DNA from: an uncultured Lachnospiraceae bacterium
Lineage (GTDB): Bacteria > Bacillota > Clostridia > Lachnospirales > Lachnospiraceae
DNA: 64,000 bases
Assembly: GCA_947632555.1 (NCBI GenBank)
Contig: CANRPU010000008.1
Coordinates: 49,917 to 113,916, forward strand
Direction of reading: 5' to 3'
Under the pieces are notes generated by a model. That model was not told where the DNA came from. It was given only the letters and a program-made list of their open reading frames with translations, and ran no database searches. Positions 42,027 through 51,271 of this stretch are shown piece by piece (positions within the stretch are counted from its first letter, which is position 1; every line of letters starts with the position of its first letter). The translations under genes were made by a program, and so were the position numbers.

Positions 42027-45000
42027 TCAGTCTTTCCTCTTTGTTCTGATAAATATGTCGTACACACACGGAATCACTACCAAAGTCAGCAGCGTACCGT
42101 ACACCAGTCCGCCGATGGTGACAATGGCCATGGGCTTCATCATCTCCGCGCCCATATCCTGGCTGAATACCATGGTGGACAGCGCCAGGATCGTTGTGAG
42201 CGCCGTCATGAACACAGGCCGCAGCCTGGTCTTTCCGGCGGTGAGAATGGCCTCCTTCTTTTCCATGCCGGCCGCCCTGAGCTGATTCATATAATCGATC
42301 AGTACGATACCGTTATTTACGATAATACCGGAGAGCATCACAAATCCGATCAGCGCGATCACGCTGACCTCGCTCCCCGTAAAATAAAGCCCGAAAAATC
42401 CTCCCGTAAAAGCCAGCGGGATGGTAAACATAATGATAAAGGGTGACAGAAGGGACTGGAACTGTGCCACCATGATCAGATACATAAATACCAGCGCCAG
42501 CAGAAGCATCAATACCACCTGCTCCATGGCGTCGTTGATGGTTTCGTTTTCTCCCGCGAATACCAGTCTGCAGCCTTCCGGCAGCGCGTAATCCGCCAGC
42601 GCGTCCTCCACCTTCGCGGAAACCTGCCCGATATTATAGCCGTCCGCCAGAGAGGCCGATACCGTAATATAGCGGGTCTGGTCCGCGCGGTTGATGGCGC
42701 TCAGGCTCTGTACCATTTCAAAGTCCGCGATCTGTGAAAAAGGAACTTCCACCGTTTCCTGTTCCGCTCCGGTGCCCTCTATCAGCAGGCTCTCCAAAAG
42801 CTTTCTGGTCAGGGCTTCGTCCGCTTCATTGAGCACATACACGCCATAATCCTTGTCCGATTCCTCCAGCGTGGTAGCCGAAGATGCTTCCGCCAGCTTA
42901 ACGGATACCTGGGAAAAGACCTGGGCCACCGTCAGCCCATATTCCATGGCTTTCTCTTTATCCACCGTGATGCGCAGTTCCTCGTCCGCATCCTCCATAC
43001 CGTCGGAAACCTCCGTAGTGCCTTCCACGCCGGCTATGACCTCCGCCACACCGGCGGCCGCCGTCCGCAGGGTATCCAGGTTTCTGCCTTCCACCTGTAC
43101 CGCGATACCGCTCCCGCCCAGGGCGCTCATATCCATGCTGGAAGTGTCCACCGTTATCTCCGCGTCCAGATCCGCCGTTTTTTCCAGGATCACCTTGGCC
43201 AGTTCTTCATTGCTCATACTCTTTTCCTCCACGGTTGTCACGTAGATGGAGGTAGAATTGGTGCTGCCGCCGGAACCGGTCAGCATGGACATGGTGGAGC
43301 CGCCCGCCATGGCTCCCACATCCGCGATATCCGGCAGTTCCCGGATCCGGTCCACCACTTCATCCGTCATGGCGCCGGTTTCCGCCAAAGTGGCCTCTTC
43401 ACCCATCTGCACGTTCACGGTGAGCTGGGTGCTGTCCATATCCGACATAAAAGCCGTACCGTTGGATATCGCGGCCGCCGCGCTCAGCCCCAGGAGCGCC
43501 AGCACGACGATCAATACCAACGGCTTCCATTTTAAGCAGAAGCGCAGTACTTTTTCATAGCCTTTGACAAACAGTCTGAAAATCCTGCCTTCTTTCTGTT
43601 CCCTGGTCCGCTTCAGCATACCGGAAGCCATAGCCGGGACCACAGTCAGCGCGATGAGCAGACTGGCCAGCAGGGAATACGCTATGGTCAGTCCCATATC
43701 TACAAAGAGCTGTCTGGTAATTCCTTCCGTAAAAACAATGGGCGCGAATACGCAGATGGTGGTCAGGGTAGAAGCCATAATGGCGCCCGCCACTTCTCTC
43801 GCGCCTTCCGTAGCCGCCTCCGCCACGCTCTTTCCCTCGCTCCGCAGGCGGTAGATATTTTCAATGACCACGATGGAGTTATCCACCAGCATACCGATGC
43901 CCAGAGCCAGTCCGGAAAGGGAAATGACGTTGAGCGTCACCCCGCTGAAATACATGCACACAATGGCCGTCACCAGACTGACGGGAATGGAAAACGCCAC
44001 CACCAGCGTGGGCCGCAGATCCTTTAAAAACAGCAGCAGGATCAGAATTGCCAGCAGCGCGCCGGATATGATATTGCTGACGATGGAATCCATGACCAGA
44101 TCAATATAAATGCCCTGATCCATCAGCGGGATCATCATCAGCCCCGGATTCTCCTCTTCCAGCGCTTCAAAGCGCTCCCCCAGCAGATCCGATACCTCGC
44201 CTGTGGAATACCCGGTCTGCTTCTGCACCGTCAGCATAACGCCGGCGCTGCCGTTGACATTGGTATATACCTCCGCCGAATTGTCCACATAGAACACATC
44301 CGCCACGTCCTCCAGGGTGATCGTGTCCACGCCGTCCATATGGAGATTGAGCAGCGGCAGCTTCGCCATTTCCTCCGCGTTTTCCGGCTTATCCCCGATA
44401 CGCACCATATAGGAGATGCCGTCCTCCGTCACGTAGCCCGCCGGCATGGAAAAATTCTGCGCCGCGAGAAGCGCGGATACCGTGTCCACCGTCAGCACAT
44501 CCACCATGTCGGACTGCTCATAGGCCTCCTCCCGGCTTTCTTCCAGCTGCTTCTCCCCATCCTCGATCTGAGCCAGCGCATCCTCCAGCTGGGCGCGGGT
44601 GCTGTCCAGTTGAGCCTGGGCGGAATCCAGCTGGGACTGGGCGGAATCCAGCCGGCTCTCCTCCATGGCGATCTGCGTCATGCCGTTGGCGAACCCCAGT
44701 ACCGCGTTGGATTCTCCGGAAGAAAGCGCCGTCAGCTGCGCATCGATCTGGGCTATCTGCCCGTTACAGGTATTGATCTGGGTCTGCAGCCCGTCAATAT
44801 ACTGCTGCACGGCCCAGGCGTTGTAATTGGACACCAGCCCTTCGTCATCTCTGACGATCAGCTGCATGGATTTTATCATAATGCTTTCCTGCAGAGCGGA
44901 AATCTGCGCGTTCAGTTCCTTCTTTGCCTTCTCCTGATACGCCTCCAGGATCGTTTTTACCTCGTCCAGATTATCGGATATGTTCGCCGTGGCCAGCTGC

Positions 45001-46103
45001 TGCGTTACCTCTTGCGGCACTCCGCTCCCTTGCAGCTTTGAGATCATACCCTCCTGAAACTGCTGCAGCGCTGCCTGCTGCTGTTCAGGCGGCAGAACTC
45101 TCGTAGCATCCTTCACCTGCTGATAGGCTGTTTCCAGCTCCGTCAGGCCCGCGGTCAGGGAATCCAGCTGCGTTCCCGCGGCCGTCATCTTGTTCAGCCC
45201 GTTTACCAGCCCCTTCAGTACCTCCATATCCATGGTGGTATTGGTCTTTAATGTTTCCAGATCCGCCTTGGCGGTCAGCAGCTGCGTCTGGGCCGCGGCC
45301 AGCTGGTCTATGGTTTCATTCTGCTGATTTTCCAGTTCCGTCCTGCCGTTGTCCAGCTGGATCCTGCCGTTGTCCAGCTGGGACTGCCCGTCCGCCAGTT
45401 CCCGTCTGCCGCTGGCTACCTGAGCCAATCCGCTCTGGATATCCTCTTTGCCGTCCGCCAGCTCCTGTCTGGCATCCTCCAGCTTGGAATCAATGGAAGC
45501 CCTGATCTTTTCGTTCACCAGGTCGATCTTATCCTGTCTTATCACCACATTGACATTTTCCTCGATCATACCGGTGGTGCTGACAGAGGCCACGCCTTCG
45601 ATGCTCTCCAGCTCCGGCACGATATTTTCTTCGATATAGGCGCTGGCATCCACAATATCCATACCCTCCATGCCGGCCGCCGCTATCATAACGGGCAGCA
45701 TGTCGGGATTCAGTTTCATGATAATGGGATTGCCGATCAGGTCATCGTCCCAGTAAGCCGTCAGCTGATCCAGGTTTTCCCTGATCTCCAGCGAAACGGA
45801 ATCCATATTCGCCGTCTGCGAAAACTCCAGGATCACCATGGAGTAGTTCTCACTGGAAACGGAGCTGACGCTCTCGATATTGCTGACGGTGGCCATGGAG
45901 GCCTCTATCGGCTTTGTTACCGCGCTTTCCACGGTTTCGGGACTGGCCCCCACATAGGTGGTCATCACGATGACATAGGGAAGGCTGATGCTGGGAAGCA
46001 GATCCGCCGTCATATGCGTAAAGGATACCACGCCCAGCACGATCGCCAGCACTACGCCTACCAGTACCGTATAAGGCTTTTTTACACTGAATTTTGAGAT
46101 CAT
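42027..46103 (-). CDS. RND-family efflux transporter permease with large coiled-coil insertion
   Basis: A 1358-residue integral membrane exporter, about 300 residues longer than usual AcrB-type proteins. An N-terminal helix (residues about 10-28) is followed by the first extracytoplasmic domain. That domain is interrupted at about residues 190-540 by repetitive helical sequence (LADGQSQLDNGRIQLDNGRT; SAQSQLDSAQAQLDSTRAQL), predicted coiled coil. The second half has the standard RND core: LALGIGMLVDNSIVVIENIY (TM4 Asp), EGITRQLFVDMGLTIAYSLL and the C-terminal helices. Without an outer membrane, the coil may span or probe the cell wall. Substrate is unknown. Confidence 0.9.
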   Translation of the reverse strand: MISKFSVKKPYTVLVGVVLAIVLGVVSFTHMTADLLPSISLPYVIVMTTYVGASPETVESAVTKPIEASMATVSNIESVSSVSSENYSMVILEFSQTANMDSVSLEIRENLDQLTAYWDDDLIGNPIIMKLNPDMLPVMIAAAGMEGMDIVDASAYIEENIVPELESIEGVASVSTTGMIEENVNVVIRQDKIDLVNEKIRASIDSKLEDARQELADGKEDIQSGLAQVASGRRELADGQSQLDNGRIQLDNGRTELENQQNETIDQLAAAQTQLLTAKADLETLKTNTTMDMEVLKGLVNGLNKMTAAGTQLDSLTAGLTELETAYQQVKDATRVLPPEQQQAALQQFQEGMISKLQGSGVPQEVTQQLATANISDNLDEVKTILEAYQEKAKKELNAQISALQESIMIKSMQLIVRDDEGLVSNYNAWAVQQYIDGLQTQINTCNGQIAQIDAQLTALSSGESNAVLGFANGMTQIAMEESRLDSAQSQLDSAQAQLDSTRAQLEDALAQIEDGEKQLEESREEAYEQSDMVDVLTVDTVSALLAAQNFSMPAGYVTEDGISYMVRIGDKPENAEEMAKLPLLNLHMDGVDTITLEDVADVFYVDNSAEVYTNVNGSAGVMLTVQKQTGYSTGEVSDLLGERFEALEEENPGLMMIPLMDQGIYIDLVMDSIVSNIISGALLAILILLLFLKDLRPTLVVAFSIPVSLVTAIVCMYFSGVTLNVISLSGLALGIGMLVDNSIVVIENIYRLRSEGKSVAEAATEGAREVAGAIMASTLTTICVFAPIVFTEGITRQLFVDMGLTIAYSLLASLLIALTVVPAMASGMLKRTREQKEGRIFRLFVKGYEKVLRFCLKWKPLVLIVVLALLGLSAAAAISNGTAFMSDMDSTQLTVNVQMGEEATLAETGAMTDEVVDRIRELPDIADVGAMAGGSTMSMLTGSGGSTNSTSIYVTTVEEKSMSNEELAKVILEKTADLDAEITVDTSSMDMSALGGSGIAVQVEGRNLDTLRTAAAGVAEVIAGVEGTTEVSDGMEDADEELRITVDKEKAMEYGLTVAQVFSQVSVKLAEASSATTLEESDKDYGVYVLNEADEALTRKLLESLLIEGTGAEQETVEVPFSQIADFEMVQSLSAINRADQTRYITVSASLADGYNIGQVSAKVEDALADYALPEGCRLVFAGENETINDAMEQVVLMLLLALVFMYLIMVAQFQSLLSPFIIMFTIPLAFTGGFFGLYFTGSEVSVIALIGFVMLSGIIVNNGIVLIDYMNQLRAAGMEKKEAILTAGKTRLRPVFMTALTTILALSTMVFSQDMGAEMMKPMAIVTIGGLVYGTLLTLVVIPCVYDIFIRTKRKD

Positions 46104-46145
46104 AAGATTACCGCACCTTTCCGAATAATGCCCGCCTCATATCGT

Positions 46146-46161
46146 CCGACCGGTCAGTCGG
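46146..46161. promoter_or_regulatory. Candidate TetR operator upstream of the RND gene
   Basis: CCGACCGGTCAGTCGG is an inverted repeat with an inner GACCGGTC palindrome. It lies just downstream of the -10 (around +5 to +20), where a TetR-type repressor would block transcription. Binding is inferred. Confidence 0.6.
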
Positions 46162-46174
46162 CCGTCCGTTGTCG

Positions 46175-46203
46175 ATTATATATCGCTCCGCCGCTCAAGT
46201 CAA
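46175..46203 (-). promoter_or_regulatory. Promoter of the RND-tetR operon
   Basis: Minus-strand TTGACT (46198-46203), a 17-bp spacer and perfect TATAAT (46175-46180), about 72-100 bp before the RND start. This is a near-consensus promoter, consistent with a gene held off by a repressor. Confidence 0.75.
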
Positions 46204-46225
46204 GAGTTCTGACGCAAACAGGGGC

Positions 46226-47404
46226 CTACGCTTCCGCAGGCTCCTTCGCGTACAAAAACTTTAAAAGGATCGGCGTGGAGATACTGGATACCACGATCAG
46301 CAGGATCACCGCCGTAAAATAAACAGGAGAAAGCAGCCCCACGGAAAGCCCTTTCTGAGAAACGATCAGCGCCACTTCCCCTCTGGTCATCATGCCCACG
46401 CCGATCTTAAGAGAATCCTTTCCGTTGAATCCGCAGAGCCTGGCCATCAGCCCGCAGCCTATGATCTTGGCGCACAGACCCACCAGCACGAAGCAGACCG
46501 CGAAGACAAGCAGGGGCACCGTCAGATTTTCTATATTGGTCTTTAATCCGATACTGGCAAAAAAGACCGGTCCGAAAAGCATATAGGAGTTGATATCCAC
46601 TTTTTCCTCAATATAGGCGGAATCTCTGATAGAGCAGAGGATAATGCCGGCCACGTAGGCGCCTGTGATATCCGCGATCCCAAAGATGGCTTCCGCCACA
46701 TAGGCCATCAACAGGCACAGCGCCAGTCCCATAATGGGAATCCTGCGGGTGTGGGGATAACGGCTGTCCGCCAGCTTAAACATCTTGTAAATGAGAAATC
46801 CCAGCACTATGGCAAAGACAAAAAACAGCACCGTATTCAGCACTACCCGCAGAGGGGACGCATCCGGGCTCTTAAAGCCGATGACAAAGGTCAGCACAAT
46901 GATGCCGATCACATCGTCAATGATAGCCGCGCTCAGGATCGTGGTCCCCACCACGCCTTTAAGCCTTCCCATTTCCCGCAGGGACTGTACCGTGATGCTG
47001 ACGGAAGTGGCCGTCAGGATCACTCCTACAAACACCGCTTTATAAAATCCCTCCGAGCCCCAGGGTGACGCTCCGTAAAACGCCATATACAGAAGGGAGC
47101 CGCACACCAGAGGGACGAACACACCCGCGCAGGCGATCAGAAAGGCCTTCGGTCCCGTGCGCATCAGATCCTTCAGATTGGTTTCCAGGCCGGCGGAAAA
47201 CATTAAGAGCACCACGCCTATTTCCGCCATCTGCGCCAGAAAATCCGTCTGCTGCACCAGGCTCAGACCGCAGGGGCCGATGATCAGCCCCGCTATGATC
47301 TCCCCCACCACCTGGGGCGCCCTGAGCTTCCTTGTCACGATCCCGAAAAATTTGGCAAACACGATGATGATCGCCAGATCCATAAACATATTGTACGTTT
47401 CCAT
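46226..47404 (-). CDS. Cation:proton antiporter (CPA2 family)
   Basis: A 392-residue membrane antiporter with about 12 helices. The fold is that of the Na+/H+ or K+/H+ exchangers of the KefB/NapA type. Key features are the first helices (IIIVFAKFFGIVTRK), LSAAIIDDVIGIIVL with the paired acidic residues of the transport site, and ITGAYVAGIILCS. No C-terminal regulatory domain is present. Start ATG 47404 has GGAGGAGG upstream; the frame is open 14 codons earlier. The ion is not determined. Confidence 0.92.
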   Translation of the reverse strand: METYNMFMDLAIIIVFAKFFGIVTRKLRAPQVVGEIIAGLIIGPCGLSLVQQTDFLAQMAEIGVVLLMFSAGLETNLKDLMRTGPKAFLIACAGVFVPLVCGSLLYMAFYGASPWGSEGFYKAVFVGVILTATSVSITVQSLREMGRLKGVVGTTILSAAIIDDVIGIIVLTFVIGFKSPDASPLRVVLNTVLFFVFAIVLGFLIYKMFKLADSRYPHTRRIPIMGLALCLLMAYVAEAIFGIADITGAYVAGIILCSIRDSAYIEEKVDINSYMLFGPVFFASIGLKTNIENLTVPLLVFAVCFVLVGLCAKIIGCGLMARLCGFNGKDSLKIGVGMMTRGEVALIVSQKGLSVGLLSPVYFTAVILLIVVSSISTPILLKFLYAKEPAEA

Positions 47405-47523
47405 AATACTCCTCCTCCCGGTCCCACCGGCCGCCCTTCCCATCAAGCATAGGAAAAGCCTACTTCACTTTTACAAATGAAATAGGCCGGCACAGCCGAT
47501 ATCCGACATATATAAACTTCTTC

Positions 47524-47811
47524 TCAGAAATAGCTTTCCTCTGACCTGCGCATCAGAAAATGCACCTTCTCCTCCACTTCTTCCCCCAGGGAACGGATCA
47601 GTTCTTCCGCCTCGCCGCGGGAATTGTCGTTGACACAGATGATGCAGAGATTTTTCCCACGTTTAAAGATCCCCTGTTTATGCCATTTGATATAGTAGGA
47701 GATCCGGTTTTGCAAAAGCGTTTTTTCTATCTGCTTTTTCACGTCCATATCCACTGTTTCACACAGTTCGATCTCGTTATTTACCTTTACCTTGGTGTAT
47801 TCCGTCTGCAT
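47524..47811 (-). CDS. Small hypothetical protein
   Basis: A 95-residue soluble protein with a mixed charged composition (VKKQIEKTLLQNRISYYIKW, then KNLCIICVNDNSRGEAEELI). It resembles small DUF2007-like signalling proteins in size and pattern, but I cannot assign a family. ATG 47811 has GGAG nine bases upstream; in-frame ATGs at 47820 and 47883 are less likely. It sits between sigH and the antiporter with its own promoter. Confidence 0.7.
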   Translation of the reverse strand: MQTEYTKVKVNNEIELCETVDMDVKKQIEKTLLQNRISYYIKWHKQGIFKRGKNLCIICVNDNSRGEAEELIRSLGEEVEEKVHFLMRRSEESYF

Positions 47812-47888
47812 AGCTGTCATCTCCAACTCTCTGTTTCGATGTTCTCCGGCCGCCTCAGACCCCGGAATCATGAATCCACACAATTACT

Positions 47889-47916
47889 ATTATATAGCCT
47901 GAAAAAATTTTTTCAA
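47889..47916 (-). promoter_or_regulatory. Promoter of the 95-residue protein gene
   Basis: Minus-strand TTGAAA (47911-47916), a 16-bp spacer and TATAAT (47889-47894). The -35 overlaps the AT-rich palindrome TGAAAAAATTTTTTCA (47901-47916). Confidence 0.55.
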
Positions 47917-47966
47917 TAAGAAAAAGGGATTTTTTGTGAAAATCACCGGGGCCCGGTCCGCCGTTT

Positions 47967-48572
47967 CTATCCGGGCATCCTGCGCCTGATCTTGGCCTTT
48001 AACCGCTGCAGCGCGTTGTCCGTGGATTTTTCATCCCTGCCCAGCACCCTGGCGATCTGGCTGTAGCTCATACCGGTCATGTACAGCTCCAGTACCTGCT
48101 TTTCCAATCCGCTCAGTTCTTCCTCTATCTGTTTTTCCAGCCTTTCCACATTTTCTTTGTCTATCACCAGGTCTTCCGGATTGAGCCCGTCATCCGCCAG
48201 GATATCCAGGATATTTTTCTCTTCCTCCCCCTGCTCCTCCGTCTGATACAGGGAAATATAGGTATTTAACGGAATATGCTTCATCCGCCCCGCCGCCTGC
48301 ACAGCGGAATACATCTGGCGGCTGATACAGAGCTCCGCGAACGTGGCAAAACTGGCGTCGCGGCCGCTGTCGTAGTCCCGGATGGCTTTAAAGAGCCCGA
48401 TCATGCCTTCCTGGATCAGATCGTCCCTGTCCCCGCCCAGGATATACATGGAGCCGGCCTTGCTGCGCACCAGATTTTTGTATTTATCCATGATGTAGTC
48501 CGTGATCCTCTCTTCCCCATCCCGGAGCCGGAGGATCAGTTCCTCATCCGAGCTCTGCCCGTAATCCCGCAT
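47967..48572 (-). CDS. sigH: RNA polymerase sporulation sigma factor SigH
   Basis: A 201-residue sigma-70 family factor that switches on early stationary-phase and sporulation genes. Region 2 is DYIMDKYKNLVRSKAGSMYI and GDRDDLIQEGMIGLFKAIRD; region 4 is VLELYMTGMSYSQIARVLG followed by the DEKSTDNALQRLKAKIRRR recognition helix. Length matches the family. It follows rlmB by 12 bp in the cysS-mrnC-rlmB-sigH cluster; the yacP gene usually found between rlmB and sigH is absent here. Confidence 0.93.
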   Translation of the reverse strand: MRDYGQSSDEELILRLRDGEERITDYIMDKYKNLVRSKAGSMYILGGDRDDLIQEGMIGLFKAIRDYDSGRDASFATFAELCISRQMYSAVQAAGRMKHIPLNTYISLYQTEEQGEEEKNILDILADDGLNPEDLVIDKENVERLEKQIEEELSGLEKQVLELYMTGMSYSQIARVLGRDEKSTDNALQRLKAKIRRRMPG

Positions 48573-48584
48573 AACATGCCCTTT

Positions 48585-49340
48585 CTACATTTCCCGCTGG
48601 CGCACGATCTCATAGGCCAGCACTCCCGCCGCTACGGAAGCGTTTAGGGAGTCGATATCGCCTTTCATGGGAATGGCAGCCGTCATATCGCATTTTTCTT
48701 TTATCAGCCGTCCCGCTCCCCTGCCCTCGCTGCCGATCACAAGTCCGATTGGGCCCCTCATGTCCACATCGTACATCCTGGTGCCGTCCATATCCGCGCA
48801 GACAAACCAAAGGCCCTTTTTTTTCAGTTCATCTATGGTCTGCGCCAGATTCGTCACCTTCGCCACAGGGGTATAGTTCAGCGCCCCCGCCGACGTGCGG
48901 GCCACTACAGCCGTCAGTCCCACCGCTCTGTTTTTGGGAATGATCACTCCGTGGGCACCCGCCAGATTGGCGGTCCTGATAATGGCCCCCAGATTGTGGG
49001 GATCCTCAATACCGTCCAGCAGAAACAGAAAAGGCGGTTCCCCCTTTTCCTCGGCTGCCCGCAGCATATCGTCCACCTCCGCGTAGGTATAGGCCGCGGC
49101 GGAAGCGATCACGCCCTGATGCTTTCCTGTCCGGGACATCTGGTCCAGTCTGTCCTTCGTCACGTACTTTACCAGCGTTCCCGCCTTTTTGGCTTCCCGC
49201 TTGATGCTCATCACAGGACCGTCCTGACAATCCTCCTGCACATACAGCTTGTCGATGGTCCTGCCCGCCCGGTATGCCTCCAGGACCGCGTTCCTGCCTT
49301 CAATGGTAAATTCTTCGTATCCCATTTTCTCAGTTTCCAC
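48585..49340 (-). CDS. rlmB: 23S rRNA (guanosine-2'-O-)-methyltransferase RlmB
   Basis: A 251-residue SpoU-family methyltransferase that modifies a conserved G (E. coli G2251) in the 23S rRNA peptidyl-transferase loop. The N-terminal substrate domain (TIEGRNAVLEAYRAGRTI) is followed by the knotted SAM domain with LDGIEDPHNLGAIIRTANLA, VIGSEGRGAGRLI and MKGDIDSLNASVAAGVLAYE. GTG 49340 and ATG 49325 are both possible starts; neither has an ideal ribosome binding site. It lies 13 bp after mrnC. Confidence 0.94.
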   Translation of the reverse strand: METEKMGYEEFTIEGRNAVLEAYRAGRTIDKLYVQEDCQDGPVMSIKREAKKAGTLVKYVTKDRLDQMSRTGKHQGVIASAAAYTYAEVDDMLRAAEEKGEPPFLFLLDGIEDPHNLGAIIRTANLAGAHGVIIPKNRAVGLTAVVARTSAGALNYTPVAKVTNLAQTIDELKKKGLWFVCADMDGTRMYDVDMRGPIGLVIGSEGRGAGRLIKEKCDMTAAIPMKGDIDSLNASVAAGVLAYEIVRQREM

Positions 49341-49353
49341 CCTCTCCCGGTAT

Positions 49354-49794
49354 TTAAAGCGCTCTGCCTGTCCTTGCCAGTCCTTCCTTGACCAGCTCCA
49401 GCGCCCGCCCGGTATCCCCGCGCAGATAGAGCCAGCCCATCAGAGCCTCCAGTCCCGTAGCCCGGCGGTAATCCTGCAGTCCGGCGTTTTTCGCGATACT
49501 GTGGGATTTGGCGTTCCTTCCTCTTCTGTAGACCGCCGCTTCCTCCTCCGTCAGCAGATCCTGTACCGCTTCCGCCAGGCCGGCCTGCGCTTTGGCGTTG
49601 ACAAAGGAGCTGGCCTGTCTGTGCAGCGCCTCCGCGGCCCTGTTCCCTTTTCCCACCACCGCAGTGCGGATGATGATGTCAAAAAAAGCATCGCCTATAT
49701 ATGCCAAAGCGAGAGGTGAATATGTTTTTATATCCACCTCTCCCACTTCAAACACCTCTTTGATCAGATCCGGTAAACTCATACCTTCTTCCAT
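49354..49794 (-). CDS. mrnC: Mini-ribonuclease 3
   Basis: A 146-residue RNase III-like endonuclease without the dsRNA-binding domain; it matures 23S rRNA in Firmicutes. The catalytic region is YSPLALAYIGDAFFDIIIRT, and KNAGLQDYRRATGLEALMGW carries the second acidic cluster. The start lies inside the end of cysS (16-bp overlap) and has GAGAGGG at good spacing. The cysS-mrnC-rlmB order is conserved. Confidence 0.94.
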   Translation of the reverse strand: MEEGMSLPDLIKEVFEVGEVDIKTYSPLALAYIGDAFFDIIIRTAVVGKGNRAAEALHRQASSFVNAKAQAGLAEAVQDLLTEEEAAVYRRGRNAKSHSIAKNAGLQDYRRATGLEALMGWLYLRGDTGRALELVKEGLARTGRAL

Positions 49795-51197
49795 TTTACG
49801 CCCTCTCTGGTGTCCTCCAGCAGGATCCCTTTCTCCGCCAGCTCGCTGCGGATAGCATCCGCCATAGCGAAGTCCCTGTTCTTTTTGGCCGCGGCTCTTT
49901 CCTCGATCCTGGAAAGCACATAGGCCTCCAGTTCCCCGTCCACAGTATCCGCTCCGTCCGCCTCTCCTGCCAGCAGGTCCAGGGAAAGCACCTGGTCAAA
50001 GCTTTCCGCCAGCGCTCTCTTGGTACTGTCATTCATATCGGCCTTCAGCATCTCGTACAGCACCGTCAGGGCCATGGAAGAATTCAGGTCATCGCAGAGG
50101 GCATCCTCAAAACGCTTTTTCCAGTCCGCGAATTTCTCCTGCTCTACCTCGCCTTCCGGCGTCAGTTCCCCGATCCGCCTCCGCAGCTTCCTGTAGGCGC
50201 TGGTCACATTGTCCAGATTCTCATAGGAAAATTCCAGCGGTTTGCGGTAATGGGACTGCAGGCAGAAAAGCCTGTAGGCCAAAGGATCGTAACCCTTGCT
50301 CTCCAGCAGGGATACCGTCAGGAAATCTCCCTTGGATTTGCTCATCTTGCCGGCCTTGTCGTTTAAGTGGTGCACGTGGAACCAGTAATTGCACCATTTA
50401 TGTCCCAGATAGGACTCGCTCTGCGCGATCTCGTTGGTGTGGTGGGGAAAAATATTGTCCACGCCGCCGCAATGGATATCCATGTATTCGCCCAAATGCT
50501 TTATGCCGATGCAGGAGCATTCAATATGCCAGCCGGGATATCCCAGTCCCCACGGACTTTCCCATTTTAATTCCTGATCCTCAAACTTGGACTTGGTGAA
50601 CCAGAGGACAAAGTCACTCTTGTTCTTCTTGTTGGCGTCCTCTTCCACATCATCCCTGACGCCTACCAGAAGCTCCATATCCGAATCCTGCCCGGAAAAA
50701 ACATGATAGTTCTCCAGCCTGGAGGTATCAAAATAAATATTGCCGCCCATTTCGTAGGCATAGCCCTTTTCCAAAAGCACCGTGATCATGTGGATAAATT
50801 CCCGGATACAGTTAGTAGCGGGCTCCACCACGTCGGGACGCTTGATGTTCAGCTTTCCGCAGTCCTCAAAAAAGGCCTGGGTGTAAAACCGGGCGATCTC
50901 CATTACCGTCTTGTGCTCCCGTTTCGCGCCCTTCAGCATTTTATCCTCGCCGGTATCCGCGTCGCTGGAAAGATGCCCCACGTCGGTGATGTTCATAACG
51001 CGCCTGACATCGTAGCCCAGATACCGGAGGGTCTTCTCCAGCAGGTCCTCCATGATATAGCTCCGCAGATTGCCGATATGCGCGTAATGATACACAGTGG
51101 GGCCGCAGGTATACATCCCCACCTTTCCCTCTTCATTGGGTACGAACAGTTCCTCTTTCCTGGTCAGTGAATTATATATCTTCAGTCTGTTTTCCAT
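49779..51197 (-). CDS. cysS: Cysteinyl-tRNA synthetase
   Basis: A 472-residue class I synthetase that charges tRNA-Cys. The zinc and HIGH region reads VGMYTCGPTVYHYAHIGNLR, with further Zn ligands in GWHIECSCIG, and the KMSKS loop is KAGKMSKSKGDF. ATG 51197 with GAGAGG seven bases upstream gives the usual N terminus (MENRLKIYNSLTRKEE); the frame is open 27 codons further. No T-box is visible upstream. It overlaps mrnC at its 3' end. Confidence 0.96.
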   Translation of the reverse strand: MENRLKIYNSLTRKEELFVPNEEGKVGMYTCGPTVYHYAHIGNLRSYIMEDLLEKTLRYLGYDVRRVMNITDVGHLSSDADTGEDKMLKGAKREHKTVMEIARFYTQAFFEDCGKLNIKRPDVVEPATNCIREFIHMITVLLEKGYAYEMGGNIYFDTSRLENYHVFSGQDSDMELLVGVRDDVEEDANKKNKSDFVLWFTKSKFEDQELKWESPWGLGYPGWHIECSCIGIKHLGEYMDIHCGGVDNIFPHHTNEIAQSESYLGHKWCNYWFHVHHLNDKAGKMSKSKGDFLTVSLLESKGYDPLAYRLFCLQSHYRKPLEFSYENLDNVTSAYRKLRRRIGELTPEGEVEQEKFADWKKRFEDALCDDLNSSMALTVLYEMLKADMNDSTKRALAESFDQVLSLDLLAGEADGADTVDGELEAYVLSRIEERAAAKKNRDFAMADAIRSELAEKGILLEDTREGVKWKKV

Positions 51198-51271
51198 TTT
51201 GCCTCTCATTCCGCCGCGGCGCGGCATATCCCTTTCCGTCAAGAAAAGAATACGCAACTTTACCTGCTTTG

